Both the position numbers and the translations under genes were made by a program. This document shows positions 15,541 through 26,546 of a stretch of DNA of 64,000 bases, one piece after another. The notes under the pieces are model-generated. The model saw only the letters and a program-made list of their open reading frames with translations. It was not told where the DNA came from and did not search any database. Source of the DNA: Phaeotremella fagi (taxonomy: Eukaryota > Basidiomycota > Tremellomycetes > Tremellales > Phaeotremellaceae); contig BCHU01000001.1 in assembly GCA_001599715.1 (NCBI GenBank), forward strand, positions 1,597,634 to 1,661,633, read 5' to 3'. Positions within the stretch are counted from its first letter, which is position 1. Each line of letters begins with the position of its first letter.

Positions 15541-16014
15541 ATATCAGTGATTAGTGTACGTGGAGTTTTTGGGAGGTAGGGGTCTTAAGGAGAGGGAATA
15601 TGAGGAATGAGTAGATACAGTACTGTGAATAGCCTCTCAGGTGATTTATGTGGCGTAGTTTGAAATGCAAAGAATTCAGGTGGAGCAGTGTGCTCGTCAT
15701 CCAACCTTGCTGTGATTCATGTAGACCTCCTTCGACATCTTTTGGAAGTCCTTTCATTATGGTCGCAATAACTTGTAAGAGCAGGGTGACTCTCCAATAT
15801 CATTGAACGATTGAGAAGAATAGTGATTATGATTGCCATGTTGTTAATCATCTGAACTTGGTACCATGAGCACAGTCATTTTGTCCTGAGACCATGACTG
15901 GATTAAATTGCCTTTCGAAGATAATCTGTGTTCTTGATAAACAGATATAGGAATTGTCTTAATATATACAGTAAGAAATGCATCGAGAGGATGATACACC
16001 AAAGATTGTCAGCA
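15541..16014. other. 3' convergent gap
   Basis: 474 bp between the end of orphan paralogue 2 (+) and the end of the WKF-protein gene (-). The first 280 bp look like the duplicated flank described for 14579-15087. No gene supported. Confidence 0.45.
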
Positions 16015-17353
16015 TTATCTAGCACCCATGACTTTAAGGAGTTTCTCTCCCCTTGCCCTTCGTACTTCAACCTTTCTTTCCGCCTCAATCTCTTCATCCG
16101 TCTTCTCTTTAACAGGTTCATCAGCTTGAGGAGCATCAACTGGCGTCGTCGTTGTCTCAGTCGTCGTCTCGCCTTCAGCTTCAACTGCAGCAGGAGCCTC
16201 TTCCACCGGTAAAGCAGCTTTTGAATTCTCTCTTGCTAATGAGATCAAGGACTTCAATCGTGATTAGTTTCAAGTGACATCTACTAGACTCACAGATCTA
16301 CCACCGCCTTGGATAGTTTTGAGATATGCCATGACCATGTCAACGTGTTTGTCTGGCACCTATGCAGACTCAATCAACGTTTGTTTGCAGACCGTCAAAA
16401 TAGCGGACTCACTTCAATGTCATTCCATACATTCCTGATTAACCAGCCCTGTTTTGCTTTATTGAATTTCCACGCTTTGCCAGGTTCAGAAGTTTGTTTA
16501 TTGAGATGAGATGTTGAATGTTGATAGACGTAAACAATACCTATGAAATAGAGTCAACGAAAGCAAAACGCATTTGACCAGATGTCAACATACCTTTCTT
16601 AGCTTGTTCTGACAAGCTTTCATCGGAGAAGATACTTTCTTCAGGAGTTTTCTCCTCTTCCACCTCATTAGATGCCGATTGAACTGGAGCCTCCACTTCC
16701 ATCTCAGCTTGCTGAGCAGCTTCCAAAGCCTTTCGAGCCTTTTTCTCATGTTTCGCTCGTTTCGCAGCTTTCTTGGCTTCTTCATCAACAACTACTTCCT
16801 GAGTATCGGTATTCGATTCATCATCCAGTTTCCTCTTCTTGTCCGATGATTCCTGGTCGATGGGAAGATCACTGGTTTCAGGTCGTGATACCATGTCGGA
16901 AGGTGGTTCGAGTGGTCGTTCTTCCCTCTCCCTATTCCTTTTTGATTTTTTATGTTTTTTAGGTGTACCCGTCGTCTCATCTTCTACTTTTGCGATGGGT
17001 TCAATTTCTGTGGATTGGGTTTCTGGCTCAGGAAGCGAAGAACCAGATGCAGCAGCTTCGGCTTTTGCCTGTAGTAAACGCTCAGTCTTCCTTTCCACTT
17101 ATCGTAAGATTGAATCACTTACCAGTTTCGCAGCCTTTCTACGAGCTTTCCTCTCTTCCTTAGTCTCTTCAAGCAAAGTGGAAGTGGAAGGTCCAGGTTG
17201 AGCTTCGTTTTCGATAGCGACCGCAACAACATCTGTAGATTCTTCCTTGGCTTTTTTCTCTTTTTTCTCCTTCTTCTCTTTCCTCTCTTTCTTCTCTTTC
17301 TTAACTTCAGTCTCGAGCTCTGGGTTGACGGACATCGTTTCGGCCAATGACAT
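16015..17353 (-). CDS. WKF-domain nucleolar protein (yeast YCR016W / human C7orf50 family)
   Basis: Exons 17123-17353, 16594-17068, 16413-16540, 16294-16359 and 16015-16251 sum to 1137 nt, 378 residues. The family (WKF domain) is nucleolar and linked to large-subunit ribosome assembly in yeast; its biochemical role is little known. Visible: a Lys/Glu-rich N-terminus with KERKEKKEKKEKK, basic low-complexity regions, then the domain itself split over exons 2-4: SEQAKKGIVYVYQHS, KAWKFNKAKQGWLIRNVWN and VPDKHVDMVMAYLKTIQGGG. The tail is Ala/Thr/Glu-rich and ends LLKVMGAR. Splicing exon 4 to 5 at TTGAAG/TCC keeps the frame (GGGRSSLISLARENSK). It is divergent from ARL1 across a palindrome-bearing promoter. 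Confidence 0.85.
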
Positions 17354-17457
17354 GATTTCTTTTCAAGTAATGAGAATGAAGACGAAAACAAAAACAACAC
17401 TGAAGATAATTTTCAAAATTATTCTGATAGGTGCGGGGCTCCTATCACGGATTTGAT

Positions 17458-17475
17458 ATTAGTAAATTTACTAAT
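17458..17475. promoter_or_regulatory. 18-bp perfect palindrome, copy 1
   Basis: ATTAGTAAATTTACTAAT is its own reverse complement. It contains TTAGTAA and TTACTAA, the overlapping half-site form recognised by fungal Yap/AP-1-type bZIP factors. Binding is inferred from motif only. Confidence 0.6.
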
Positions 17476-17501
17476 GAACTTGGATTGAATTTGCCACTTT
17501 G

Positions 17502-17519
17502 ATTAGTAAATTTACTAAT
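17502..17519. promoter_or_regulatory. 18-bp perfect palindrome, copy 2
   Basis: Identical to copy 1, 44 bp away start to start (about four helical turns). Confidence 0.6.
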
Positions 17520-17523
17520 GGGA

Positions 17524-17540
17524 CTAAGTAATTTACTAAT
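17524..17540. promoter_or_regulatory. Imperfect palindrome, copy 3
   Basis: CTAAGTAATTTACTAAT: one base shorter at the centre and altered in the left arm, with the right TTACTAA arm kept. Confidence 0.5.
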
Positions 17541-17807
17541 GACTTTGTACTCGTGTTTGACTGGCTGGGTGGTGTTACAGTCACAACGCAACGCGCTATC
17601 AATCTATGAGCGAGTATAGAGGATTTATCAGCAAATCATTTACCATCTATCATTTACCATCCTTACTATCCATACACTACAACACAAACAGAGATTTCCA
17701 TCACCTACAGTATAGGCGATTATCTACAGATCAACGTCCAACACCAAACAAGGATCCACCCACCAAAACAGTCTTACAAACCTATCTCGACAATCTAACC
17801 AAAAAAA

Positions 17808-18847
17808 ATGGGTCTCTCCCTTTCAAGAATCTATTCATCTCTTTCGTCACTAGCGTTCTGGGGTAAAGATAAAGAAGTTAGAATATTGATGGTAGGATTA
17901 GATTCAGCCGGGAAAGTGAGTCATTCTGGGCGTTTCGCTTCCAAATTATCATTTCGTTCAAAAAACGTTTTGGTTCATTTTTCATTAACGCGATCTCCTT
18001 TAGACGACGATTTTATATAGATTACAGGTATGTCGTCGTTTTTAGTTGACGTCTCGGAATGTTTTGTACTTACATGAATTGTTTTCAAGATTGGAGAAGT
18101 GGTATCGACGATTCCAAGTAAGTTTTCAGATCTGTTCATTCTATCTGTAGACTTTCACCAGTGGAAAAAGACTCATATCAACGGTCTTGTCGTATCGATA
18201 CTGACTCACTTGCTAGCGATTGGATTCAACGTCGAAACCGTTTCTTATAAGAATATCAATTTCCAGGTGTGGGATCTAGGAGGTAAGTCGAGAATACACC
18301 CTTCGGGTTATCAACTGATTAAACGTTCTTAGGTCAATCAAGTATCAGGTATGTTAACCGAATCCTCCAAAACAGTGATCATAATGAGAAATATTAACAA
18401 CGCCTATGTTAGACCGTATTGGAGATGTTACTACGCCAACACCCAAGTAAATCTCCTCCCCCCCATATCAAACCCAAAATAACTAACCACCAATCTTCCA
18501 GGCAATAATCTACGTAATAGATTCCTCCGATCCGTCAAGATTAGCAACCTCCCGTTCAGAACTTTTAACAATGTTATCCGAAGACGAATTGAAATCGGTT
18601 CCAGTCCTGGTTTTCGCTAATAAACAGGATGTCGAGGGTTCATTGAATCCAGCTGAGATCTCTGATAAATTGGGTTTGGCGGGTGGTGAGAAATCTAGAG
18701 AATGGAGTGTTAGAGGTAGTTGCGCTACTAAAGGTGAAGGTTTGGAGGATGGTTTGGATTGGTATGTCGTTCACACTCTTTTCTTAACAACATTTTGTGT
18801 TTAAGGGCTAACGTTTTGGTAGGCTGGTGAACACGATACAGAAATAG
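17808..18847 (+). CDS. ARL1: ARL1, Arf-like small GTPase of the trans-Golgi
   Basis: Recruits GRIP-domain golgins and regulates trans-Golgi traffic. Eight exons (17808-17915, 18004-18027, 18090-18117, 18217-18282, 18333-18348, 18413-18446, 18502-18761, 18823-18847) sum to 561 nt, 186 residues, close to the usual 181-183. Gly2 for N-myristoylation ([12 protein letters not shown]), P-loop GLDSAGKTT, switch I STIPTIGFNVE, switch [19 protein letters not shown], and NKQD are all present. The residues [16 protein letters not shown] and [12 protein letters not shown] favour Arl1 over Arf1. Exons 2, 3, 5 and 6 are 16-34 nt long. It shares its upstream region with the WKF-protein gene. Confidence 0.93.
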
Positions 18848-19192
18848 GATTGGCTGGATGGATTTTACTTATTGTTCAGAAACTCGAATATACCCCTACT
18901 TAACCTTCATATTATCTATTCCTGTTTCTTCTTCCTATTTCTCCTCGCCTTTATTCAATTCACTTTACATTGTTAGGATTGCTCATGTATGGTAAATATT
19001 CATGGAGTGCTGTTAATCAAAGTTTTTTCCGAAGGTGGTTGGTTTCATATCGATATCAGCTCACTGCCTGGGTCAATGCGTTGTCATCTAAGGTTCCAAT
19101 CAGCTGAACGCAAAAACGACTCAAAGGCAATAAGCAAAATGCATAACATCCCATCAATGCAAAGAAAGGACGAGGTACACCCGAAAATACCC
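18848..19192. other. Convergent 3' gap ARL1 / VPS5
   Basis: 345 bp between two stop codons; expected to hold both 3' UTRs. No further feature seen. Confidence 0.5.
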
Positions 19193-22010
19193 TTAAGCGG
19201 TATTCGATCCAACCTGACTCTGACTCTTCTGAACCATCCGTAAAACGATCCCATGATATTCCTCCCAAGCACTAACAAGTATCCCTTGTCTCTCGATCGA
19301 ATCGTTCAAATGTCTCTCCAAAGTTTTCTTGAATTCTTCAACCCGTTCTTTCTCGAATCGACTGAATTCAGATTTGATCAATTTGGAGATGTTCTCGAAA
19401 TCGGTTGATGCGTCTCGACTTTTTCTTTCGGCCTAAGTTAAACAGAAGAATCAGCTAATGTGTTCCTGATCAAATTGAGATCAATCAACTTACATCACCA
19501 ATCTCAGATAAACTCGAAGCAGTTTTATCACCCAGTTTCCCCGATAACCTAGCTTTCTCTCTGACATTCTTCAATCTCCCAACCTCCTTCTCCAAATTCT
19601 GCCAAACCTGAAAACATTTGATTCTAGCGTTAAAAGTTAATCGAACACTCCCAATCAATCTAACATATTCATCAGTGAGATTCAACAAAAATCCAACATC
19701 CTCTTTAGCGATCTCTTCAAAATTGATCTTCTCTTTATGAGCCAATTCATATAATTTAGCCAAGATCATACACATTGATGAACCTAGATCGGATTCTGAT
19801 AGATTCTTGATCGATTCACTGAAATCGTTGATGGAGATCGATAGATCTAATCGTGCTTTTGAAGAGATTTCAATGGATTTCGATAGATTCTTCAATTGAT
19901 TTTCTAGAGAATCCAAGAAAACTTTCTTGGTCTCGAACCAATCGTCTTGTTCGATATATTTAGATCCAGTCCAACTGGATAACAATCCACCAACAGAGCT
20001 CGAACCAGAATTGATTTTATTGCTTTCAACGATGGACCCGTTGATCTCCTGTTTCCGATTTTTGGAATCCAAAACGAAAGATTCTGATTCTAAAAACAAT
20101 CGTAGATCTGGATCCAACTGCAAAATCGGATGATTCGTGATTTTACCTAAGGATTTCTGCAAAGCACTACGTCGAGTTTCCACGAATGTATCCTGGAATC
20201 TACCAAATGTGTGTTTATCCGGTACAGGTGGGACGATAACTCCTGGATTGTTGTATGTTAGAGCTTCGAATAACCAAAGGAAATCAGAGAATCTTCTTAA
20301 AACTGAAAATTCTCCTCGTTTATAATGAGGTGACGTCGTTTTCGTCCTGACGGTATAGACTATATGGCCTCGAACAGGGTCCCCAACTTTTGTTGGGTCA
20401 CCCACTGTAATCTGGAAAATGGGTGTATTGAGTAATCGAGATCTAGAAGCGGGTGTTCGAGGAGTTTCATTGGTGGGAGTGTCGTAAGGGTTTTCACGTT
20501 CATGAGGTGGGGTAGTTTCAGTTGGTGTGGTTTCGTTTTCGGAGAACTCAAATATCAATCAGCTCGACTTCCACCTTTGCAAAAAGGAAACACTCACTCG
20601 AGAAGGACCAGCAGATGGATCTGGACTAGCACCCCAACCTCCAACACCGTCACCCGATGCCCAAGGATCCCCACCACCTCTAACACTAGGTCCACCTTTA
20701 CCAAACAAACCACCAGAATCATCCACCTCAGCATCAAGTGCCCCCCAACCTCGTCCACCGAATCTTGGTAAAGGGGGGTCAACAGTTTTACTTTCTGGTG
20801 GTGACCAAGTATCTCTGGTTGCTTGAACAGGTGATTTAGGTGGTGGCGCTGGCGCTGTTGCTGAACTACCTATTGATAACGCTTTGAAACCGTAATCTGA
20901 TGTTGTGGGAGCGTCTAACGGGGATACTGCTACTCGATCATATGACGGAGTTACGGATGCAGTCGCTGAGAAGGGTACTGGGTCATCAGTTGGTTCAGCC
21001 GGAGTTTCTGCTATAGTTGGGTTCTCTTGGACTGAAGTAGGTGCGGTCGGTGATCCGGGGCGAGTTTGCGTAGGCGTAGGTAGCTCGGAAGGAGGGAGGG
21101 GGATAGTCGTTGGTGTAGGGGGTTCTTTGGAGACTTCTGGTTGAGGTGGTTCAACAGCTCCAGGAGCTGAAGTCGAAGTGGTCGTGGTTGTGGGTTGTTC
21201 AGGCTCAGTTTCACCACTGACCGACGTTGGTTGAATTTCTACTTCCTTCTCACTTGAATTCTTCGATTCATCCTTCACTCCAGTTGTCGAAACCTCATCC
21301 TTAACCTCATCCTTGACCATTCTAACCTCATCAACCTTCTTCTCAACTTTAGCAGGAGACGAACCCCCATTCTTCGAACCAGGTTTAAAAACGTAAGCCT
21401 TTGATTTACTCTCGCCCCCAGCAGTACTATTCTTAGCCGTCGGTGTCGATTTGACAAAAGCCTTCTTCAAAGATATTTCAGGATCGTTAGCACCCAAAAT
21501 ATCATCGTCTAGCAAGTCATCTAATCTCTTCTTGGGAGTGGTAGGAGCGGGACCGGGACTAGTGAAAGTTGTGGGTTGAGTAGGTGGTGGTATGTAGGTG
21601 TTGAAACCATCTGGTTCGATTGGATTGAATTCGTATTTAGCTTTATCAAATCCGTTCTCATGTTCACGAGCTGCTAGGACTGAAGGTGGATCAGGTAAAT
21701 TGCCTTTACCAATTTCGACGTCATGTTCAAGTTTCTGGACGTAAGGTGAGATCTCTTCTCGAGGTGATTGGTGTAAGGCAGTTACCACTGGTGGTGGTGA
21801 TTCTGGAACTGTCGCAAATGGTGTAGTGGTGGTGGTCGATGTGAATGGTGTGGTGTAAGGATCAGACGAAAATGGATTAGAAGTTATGGTATCTGAGAAT
21901 GGGTTCGCCCATGGGTCGTCTGATTGGGGTTGAGGTTGTTGGTAGAATGTTGGAGGTTGGGTTATTGTTGATTGAGAGAGAAGATTGGCGAATGATGCTT
22001 CCTCATCCAT
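19193..22010 (-). CDS. VPS5: VPS5-like sorting nexin (PX-BAR) of retromer
   Basis: Endosomal membrane-tubulating sorting nexin that works with Vps17 and the Vps26-29-35 trimer in endosome-to-Golgi recycling. Exons 20598-22010, 19494-20546 and 19193-19432 sum to 2706 nt, 901 residues. The N-terminal 490 residues are Pro/Ser/Thr-rich and disordered, with DPWANPFSD and LDDLLDDDILG. The PX domain spans residues about 490-610 (FQITVGDPTKVGD, GEFSVLRRFSDFLWL, PPVPDKHTFGRF, RRSALQKSL, the phosphoinositide-binding arginines). A BAR coiled coil follows to the end (KVFLDSLENQLKNL, SMCMILAKLYELAHKEKI, FKKTLERHLNDS). It is longer than budding-yeast Vps5 (675), because of the disordered N-terminus. Confidence 0.88.
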
Positions 22011-22263
22011 CTTGATCAGTGGATGAAGGTGGGATGGGGATGGGATTGAGATGTATAGGAAGTTGAGAACAAAGAAGATGTAGATGATATTCAGTGTTAC
22101 CTTTAACGATTGTTGTGTGACTGACTGTGAGTGACTTGACCGAGCTTGGACGTGGCGGCAATAGGATGCTCACAAGTACACTCTACAAAGAGTAGATATA
22201 GACACTCTTATAATGACCATGCATGCAAATGAATATAAACCCAACAATCCCACTCCGACCACA
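22011..22263. promoter_or_regulatory. VPS5 upstream region
   Basis: 253 bp between the VPS5 start and the PP2C stop, same strand. No specific motif recognised. Confidence 0.4.
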
Positions 22264-23894
22264 CTACATCCTCTGCATCCTAGTACTCAACTGTCCAGCT
22301 TGTTTCCTACGATATTCCCTCCTACTCTCAGTGTTATCTTTACCACCAACTTTACCCCATCCAGCCAAAGGCACAACTATACAAGTACAATTATCCTGTG
22401 CCCCCAAATCTTCACCGAAATGAACGATAGTTTTCGCAGCTCTCGTTGGATCTATACTGTTTCTTGCTAAATCTATGATTTCTTGATCTGAGATTAATGA
22501 GGTTAGACCATCGGTTACAAGGACCATGTAACAATAATCGTCGCCTTTTGAGCGTTCATTCAGCGAGTCGTTGATACGTTTTACTCACCTTTCAATACTT
22601 TTGATACAACTTCTGGTTCAGCTGTCACACCAGAAGCTTTCCAGTCGCCATCGCCGAATCTGTAAAGTCAGTGTAAATCGAAAAATCGTACCCTACCCTC
22701 TAGTATTCTCTATCACTCCCATCCACCTGAAAATCAGCTTTCCTATTAACCTCTGAACCCACCTCGACTCTCCGAAAGAATCTGCAATCAATCGACCACC
22801 GCCCATTCTTCTCAACCTCGCAGCCTCTCCTCGAGCTTCTGCATGATGTTTATCGGTCAGCGGAACTGCCTCACCAGTCTCGCGATGACAGAGAAGAATA
22901 CGAGTGTCACTGGGGTAGGGTAAGTAGTTAAACGTACTCTTTGACAGTGATAACATACCCGCAATGACCAACTACGATATTCAACTCTTTAGCTGCCCAG
23001 TATGGTTGTGCAGGACCATCGAGAGAATGTAATAAAGCGACAGAAGCAGTCGAACCACATCTTTGTGACGATTCGATCGTCGTCAAAATTTCCTTATCAG
23101 CCTAGATAGCGTTGTAAGCTGTTATCTTCATTGATTCACTCAGCTTACCTTAAGAAAAGCGAGAGTCAACCTCTCCTCTAAACTCATGACACCTTGATCG
23201 ACACCTTTCGAACTATGATATTTAGTCCAACGACTCAGAGCACCCCCTCTGAATCTCTTGAAATAACCTCCGTGCGTGATAGTATAAGAAACGATATCAG
23301 CCACTTCATCAGGTTTCACGTTTTCTATATAATCATGTAGATGATTCTGTAGAAAATTAGACACGTCTTTCCCACCATGTCTAAAATCGATTCATCAGCT
23401 CTTCTACTTCGTCGTAGATCCGTTGAGCTAAATTTACCCATCGTAGATTCCAAAAAAAGCTGTTTGAGAAGCCAAAAATTCGTTTCCTGATTTAGACGAG
23501 TCCCATTTCGTACCGGTTTTATCTAACGAGAATTTGATTTCGTCAATAGGTAATTGAAGTCCTTGAACTGAAGTTGCGTCTTCCTGGTATCTATTCGGTT
23601 CTTATGTTTAGAGGGATTCTATACTATCATACGAGTTATACATACAATCTCGATCCTCTAGATGTACATATTCCAACGATCTTTTGAGATTTCAACGGGA
23701 TCTTGTATGTCCCTATGAGAGTGAATTAGATGAACTATCGATGATATACAACCCGATCGGGACGTACCACCATCCGTTGGACCTCTTATGAAATCGTGAA
23801 AAGACCTTGTAAACTGTGTTGAAGTCTGTGTAGATACTCTGTGAGGCCAATGCCTTGGTGATACCAGTCCTAGTGAGCTTCTGATGAATGTCAT
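22264..23894 (-). CDS. PP2C-type protein phosphatase, PTC6-like, probably mitochondrial
   Basis: Mn/Mg-dependent Ser/Thr phosphatase. About nine exons from ATG at 23894. The N-terminus (MTFIRSSLGLVSPRHWPHRV, then Ser/Thr/Arg-rich) looks like a mitochondrial presequence. PP2C metal-binding motifs are seen: YQEDATSVQG, FFGIYDGHGG (split by an intron), GSTASVALLHS, VVGHCGDTRILLC, KASGVTAEPEV, MVLVTDGLTSLISD and the terminal QDNCTCIVVPL. The order and the EDA/DGHGG/DG/DN residues are complete, so an active enzyme is likely. Yeast PTC6/Aup1 acts in mitophagy; the orthology is suggested by the targeting signal and overall layout, not proven. Divergent from the DDT/WHIM gene. Confidence 0.82.
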
Positions 23895-24259
23895 GACATT
23901 ATTTGAGGTATAGTGTAAGGAAGAAAAAGATGAATGATATGGGATGAAATTGAATCAAGGAAGCAAGTGAGGAAGTAAACGGTGTATTCAATGTGGGGTA
24001 ATGTGGAGAAGTAATACACGTCATTTTAATATTTGGCTCTTTGACGCGAAGTGAAGTGACACTTAATGTTCCAGATCCAGTCAGCAACTCTTTCAATTTC
24101 GAATTGTACACTCTAAAATAAATTCCATCTAGTCTCACAATCATCTCTCGATCATCCATGGGATACACCAAAACAACCCACTCCCACTCCTAAACAAATT
24201 AAATACACAAACAAACTTCTCTCGACCATCACCTTCCACCCCGTTACCCAACCTCCCCA
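23895..24259. promoter_or_regulatory. Divergent promoter PP2C / DDT-WHIM gene
   Basis: 365 bp between outward start codons. The 60 bp before the plus-strand start is C/A-rich (CCACCCCGTTACCC), a leader-like composition. A minus-strand frame at 23899-24171 shows no family signal and is rejected. Confidence 0.45.
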
Positions 24260-26317
24260 ATGTCCCTCCCGACCATCAAACAAGAATCCGAACACAAACC
24301 ACTCGTCTCCTCACCACTAAAAGTCGAAACTCCCAATCAAGACATAAAACCCGATCTTAAACCCGAGATGCAAATCGAATCAGACCCAACCCAACCAGAA
24401 GAATTCTCCTCATCCATCGAAAATCAACAAAACGATATTCAAAAATTAGCAGACGCCAAAGCAAGACATGAATTAGATTTACGGGATCATCATTACGAAG
24501 CGCCGAAAGCTGATTGTGTTCAAAACGAGTAGGTTTACGTTTTAATCTGTCTCGAGATGAGATATGTATGAATATCTGGATTTCGGATGCTAATACGTTC
24601 TTGTGTTAGTTGGCAAGTAGCTTATGTATGGGCTTTCATCATTAAATTCAGTTTACGTGTCAAAATACCGAAATTAGAATGTTTAGACGAGTGAGTCGGT
24701 TTGATTCGTTCTTATCCGTTTTCTTTTTTCATTTGGAATTTTGGAATACAAAGTATTCGTTGCGGTGCCACACTTATCGTTACATTTACTGACAGAAGCT
24801 TTTGATGTAGTTTCGAGAAATCTTTGATTGAACCATTGGCTAATCGACCTGATGATATCTTTGAAGGAATTTTAATCAGATTCATATCGAATTTGAAACC
24901 TGGACTACGGAACGTCAAGTGAGTTTGCACTTTCTGTAATAAAATTAGAAATGTGGCACTAAAACATTACATTGTGATAGTGAAACCAATATACAATCAC
25001 ATCTATCGAATCACATCTCCGATCAATTACTGAACACGACAGAGTTTACCGTATGGGATCGACCATGGCCACCAAACGAAGAAGTCAGAAGTGGTTGTTG
25101 TACCGATAAGATTGATCGATTGGAATTAGGTAGATTGAGATATCAGGGTGAACCACCGAGTGAGAGAAATGAACGGAATCCTATAAAGATTGTGGAAGCT
25201 AGTGGTGGAGGGTTGTTTGAACTTGATTGGCATGAGAGGGTTAAATTGTTGAGACAGTTGGTGGATTGGCAGTGTGAGTGACTTTGAGTTGGGTATTCCA
25301 GATGAAATCTGACGACACCGATAGTAACCCATGCAGAGGGTATACGAGCAATTATCAATCGTTCTCATACAGCTGGACAGAAAGGGAAAGCTTCAGTAGT
25401 CAATGTTCCCGAGATAGACATTAAAACGGTACCACTTGGTTTAGACAGGGATAAGAATAGAATTTGGTCCTTCGACTGTAAGTCCATATCACCGCCCGCC
25501 ATCACAACAACTAACCAACACCGTAGCCTCATCACGTCTCTACTCCTCAAGCAATCCATTCAAAAGACCATGTCCCCTAATCTCAATAACCTCATCCAAA
25601 CAAACCCTAGAATCAAAACTCACAGAATACAAAACACACGGTACCCTGACCCCGTCCAAACCCCAAGGTACCGGTAAAAACGGTAAATTGACTGCATCAG
25701 AGTTGAATAAATTCACGAAACTATCTAAAGGGATTGAACAGGAACGATTGTTGGGTGAACAGTTGGAATTGAAGTTACCTGAGATTGAAATTGAGGAAGC
25801 TAGGGTTATGAGAGCTAGACGGAAAGCTCAGAATGATAGGGATAACGCTCGATTGGCTGAGGAGAGGGTTATGAGGACTAGACGACCTACTAGGAAAGTC
25901 AATTATAATGATGACGATTTCGAAGATGTAAGTTGGGGAGTGAGTGGGATTTGGAAATTGGCTGACTTTGGTTAGGAATACGATTCACGAAAACGATCAA
26001 GAAGGGATATTAACTATAACGAGAATCCATCTTCGTCATCCTCAAGAATTTATATTCCAGGTGAAAGAAGCTCCGCGAGGGTTCGGGGGAAATTAGTCGA
26101 AACTCAGATTCAAGAGGATGAGGATATGGAGAAAGACAACAACTATGATGATAACGATAACGACAACGATAATGATAACGATGACGATTCGAAATCGATA
26201 ACTACACCTGACGATGGATCCGTTATCGTTGTCGAGGACAGGAAATTCGATGATCAGGATGATTTGGAGTCTATCGAGGGGAGTGGTTCTGATTCGGTCG
26301 TTCATGTCGATTCTTGA
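24260..26317 (+). CDS. DDT/WHIM-domain chromatin-remodeling accessory protein
   Basis: Resembles accessory subunits of ISWI-class remodelers (RSF1/CECR2/Itc1-like), in which the WHIM motif docks the ATPase and senses linker DNA. Eight exons can be joined in frame; the fourth intron must end at GATAG (TGG CAG T / TA ACC CAT) because the nearer CAG acceptor would create a stop. Visible in order: acidic/Pro N-terminus, a DDT-like helical bundle (VWAFIIKFSLRVKIPKL, FEGILIRFISNLKPGLRNVN), WHIM-like helices (WHERVKLLRQLVDWQ, EGIRAIINR), the conserved PLGLDRDKNRIWSFD strand-turn, a long charged coiled coil (ARVMRARRKAQNDRDNARLAEE) and an Asp/Asn repeat before the stop. The partner ATPase is not visible here. 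The exact orthologue is uncertain. Confidence 0.75.
26141..26188 (+). repeat. GAT/AAC repeat coding Asp-Asn
   Basis: An imperfect hexameric repeat (GATAAC and variants) inside the last exon of the DDT/WHIM gene encodes alternating Asp and Asn. It is a low-complexity coding repeat prone to length change. Confidence 0.75.
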
Positions 26318-26546
26318 GTTCTGGGAATCGTGGACAATTTATATAGAATACCCATATTGCTGCTGCTACTGACTGGTTTGTCTACCTTCAGTCATTAGAT
26401 CATATATATGAAATCTCATATCACGTTCCGTTCGAGTTATACTCTGCGACCTGTGATGTCAAGTTAAACGCTTGCGTAAACTGGAATGGGATTGCTGAAC
26501 GTCAAAAACATGAACTGCATATATTATCTCATTTCAATCAATTGAA

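Larger units (their letters stand above)
17354..17807. promoter_or_regulatory. Divergent promoter WKF protein / ARL1
   Basis: 454 bp between outward start codons. It carries two perfect copies and one near copy of an 18-bp palindrome (separate entries) within 83 bp, roughly 105-190 bp upstream of the WKF-protein start and 270-350 bp upstream of ARL1. Confidence 0.6.

Noticed and set aside
14692..15757. Minus-strand frames at 14692-14901 and 15551-15757 that resemble each other (LHLKL / LHFKL)
   Set aside because: The resemblance reflects the duplicated downstream flank; frames differ in phase and lack consistent starts, so they are not called as genes.
23899..24171. 90-codon minus-strand frame in the PP2C/DDT promoter
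   Set aside because: C-terminal half is simple sequence, and it occupies a normal divergent promoter.
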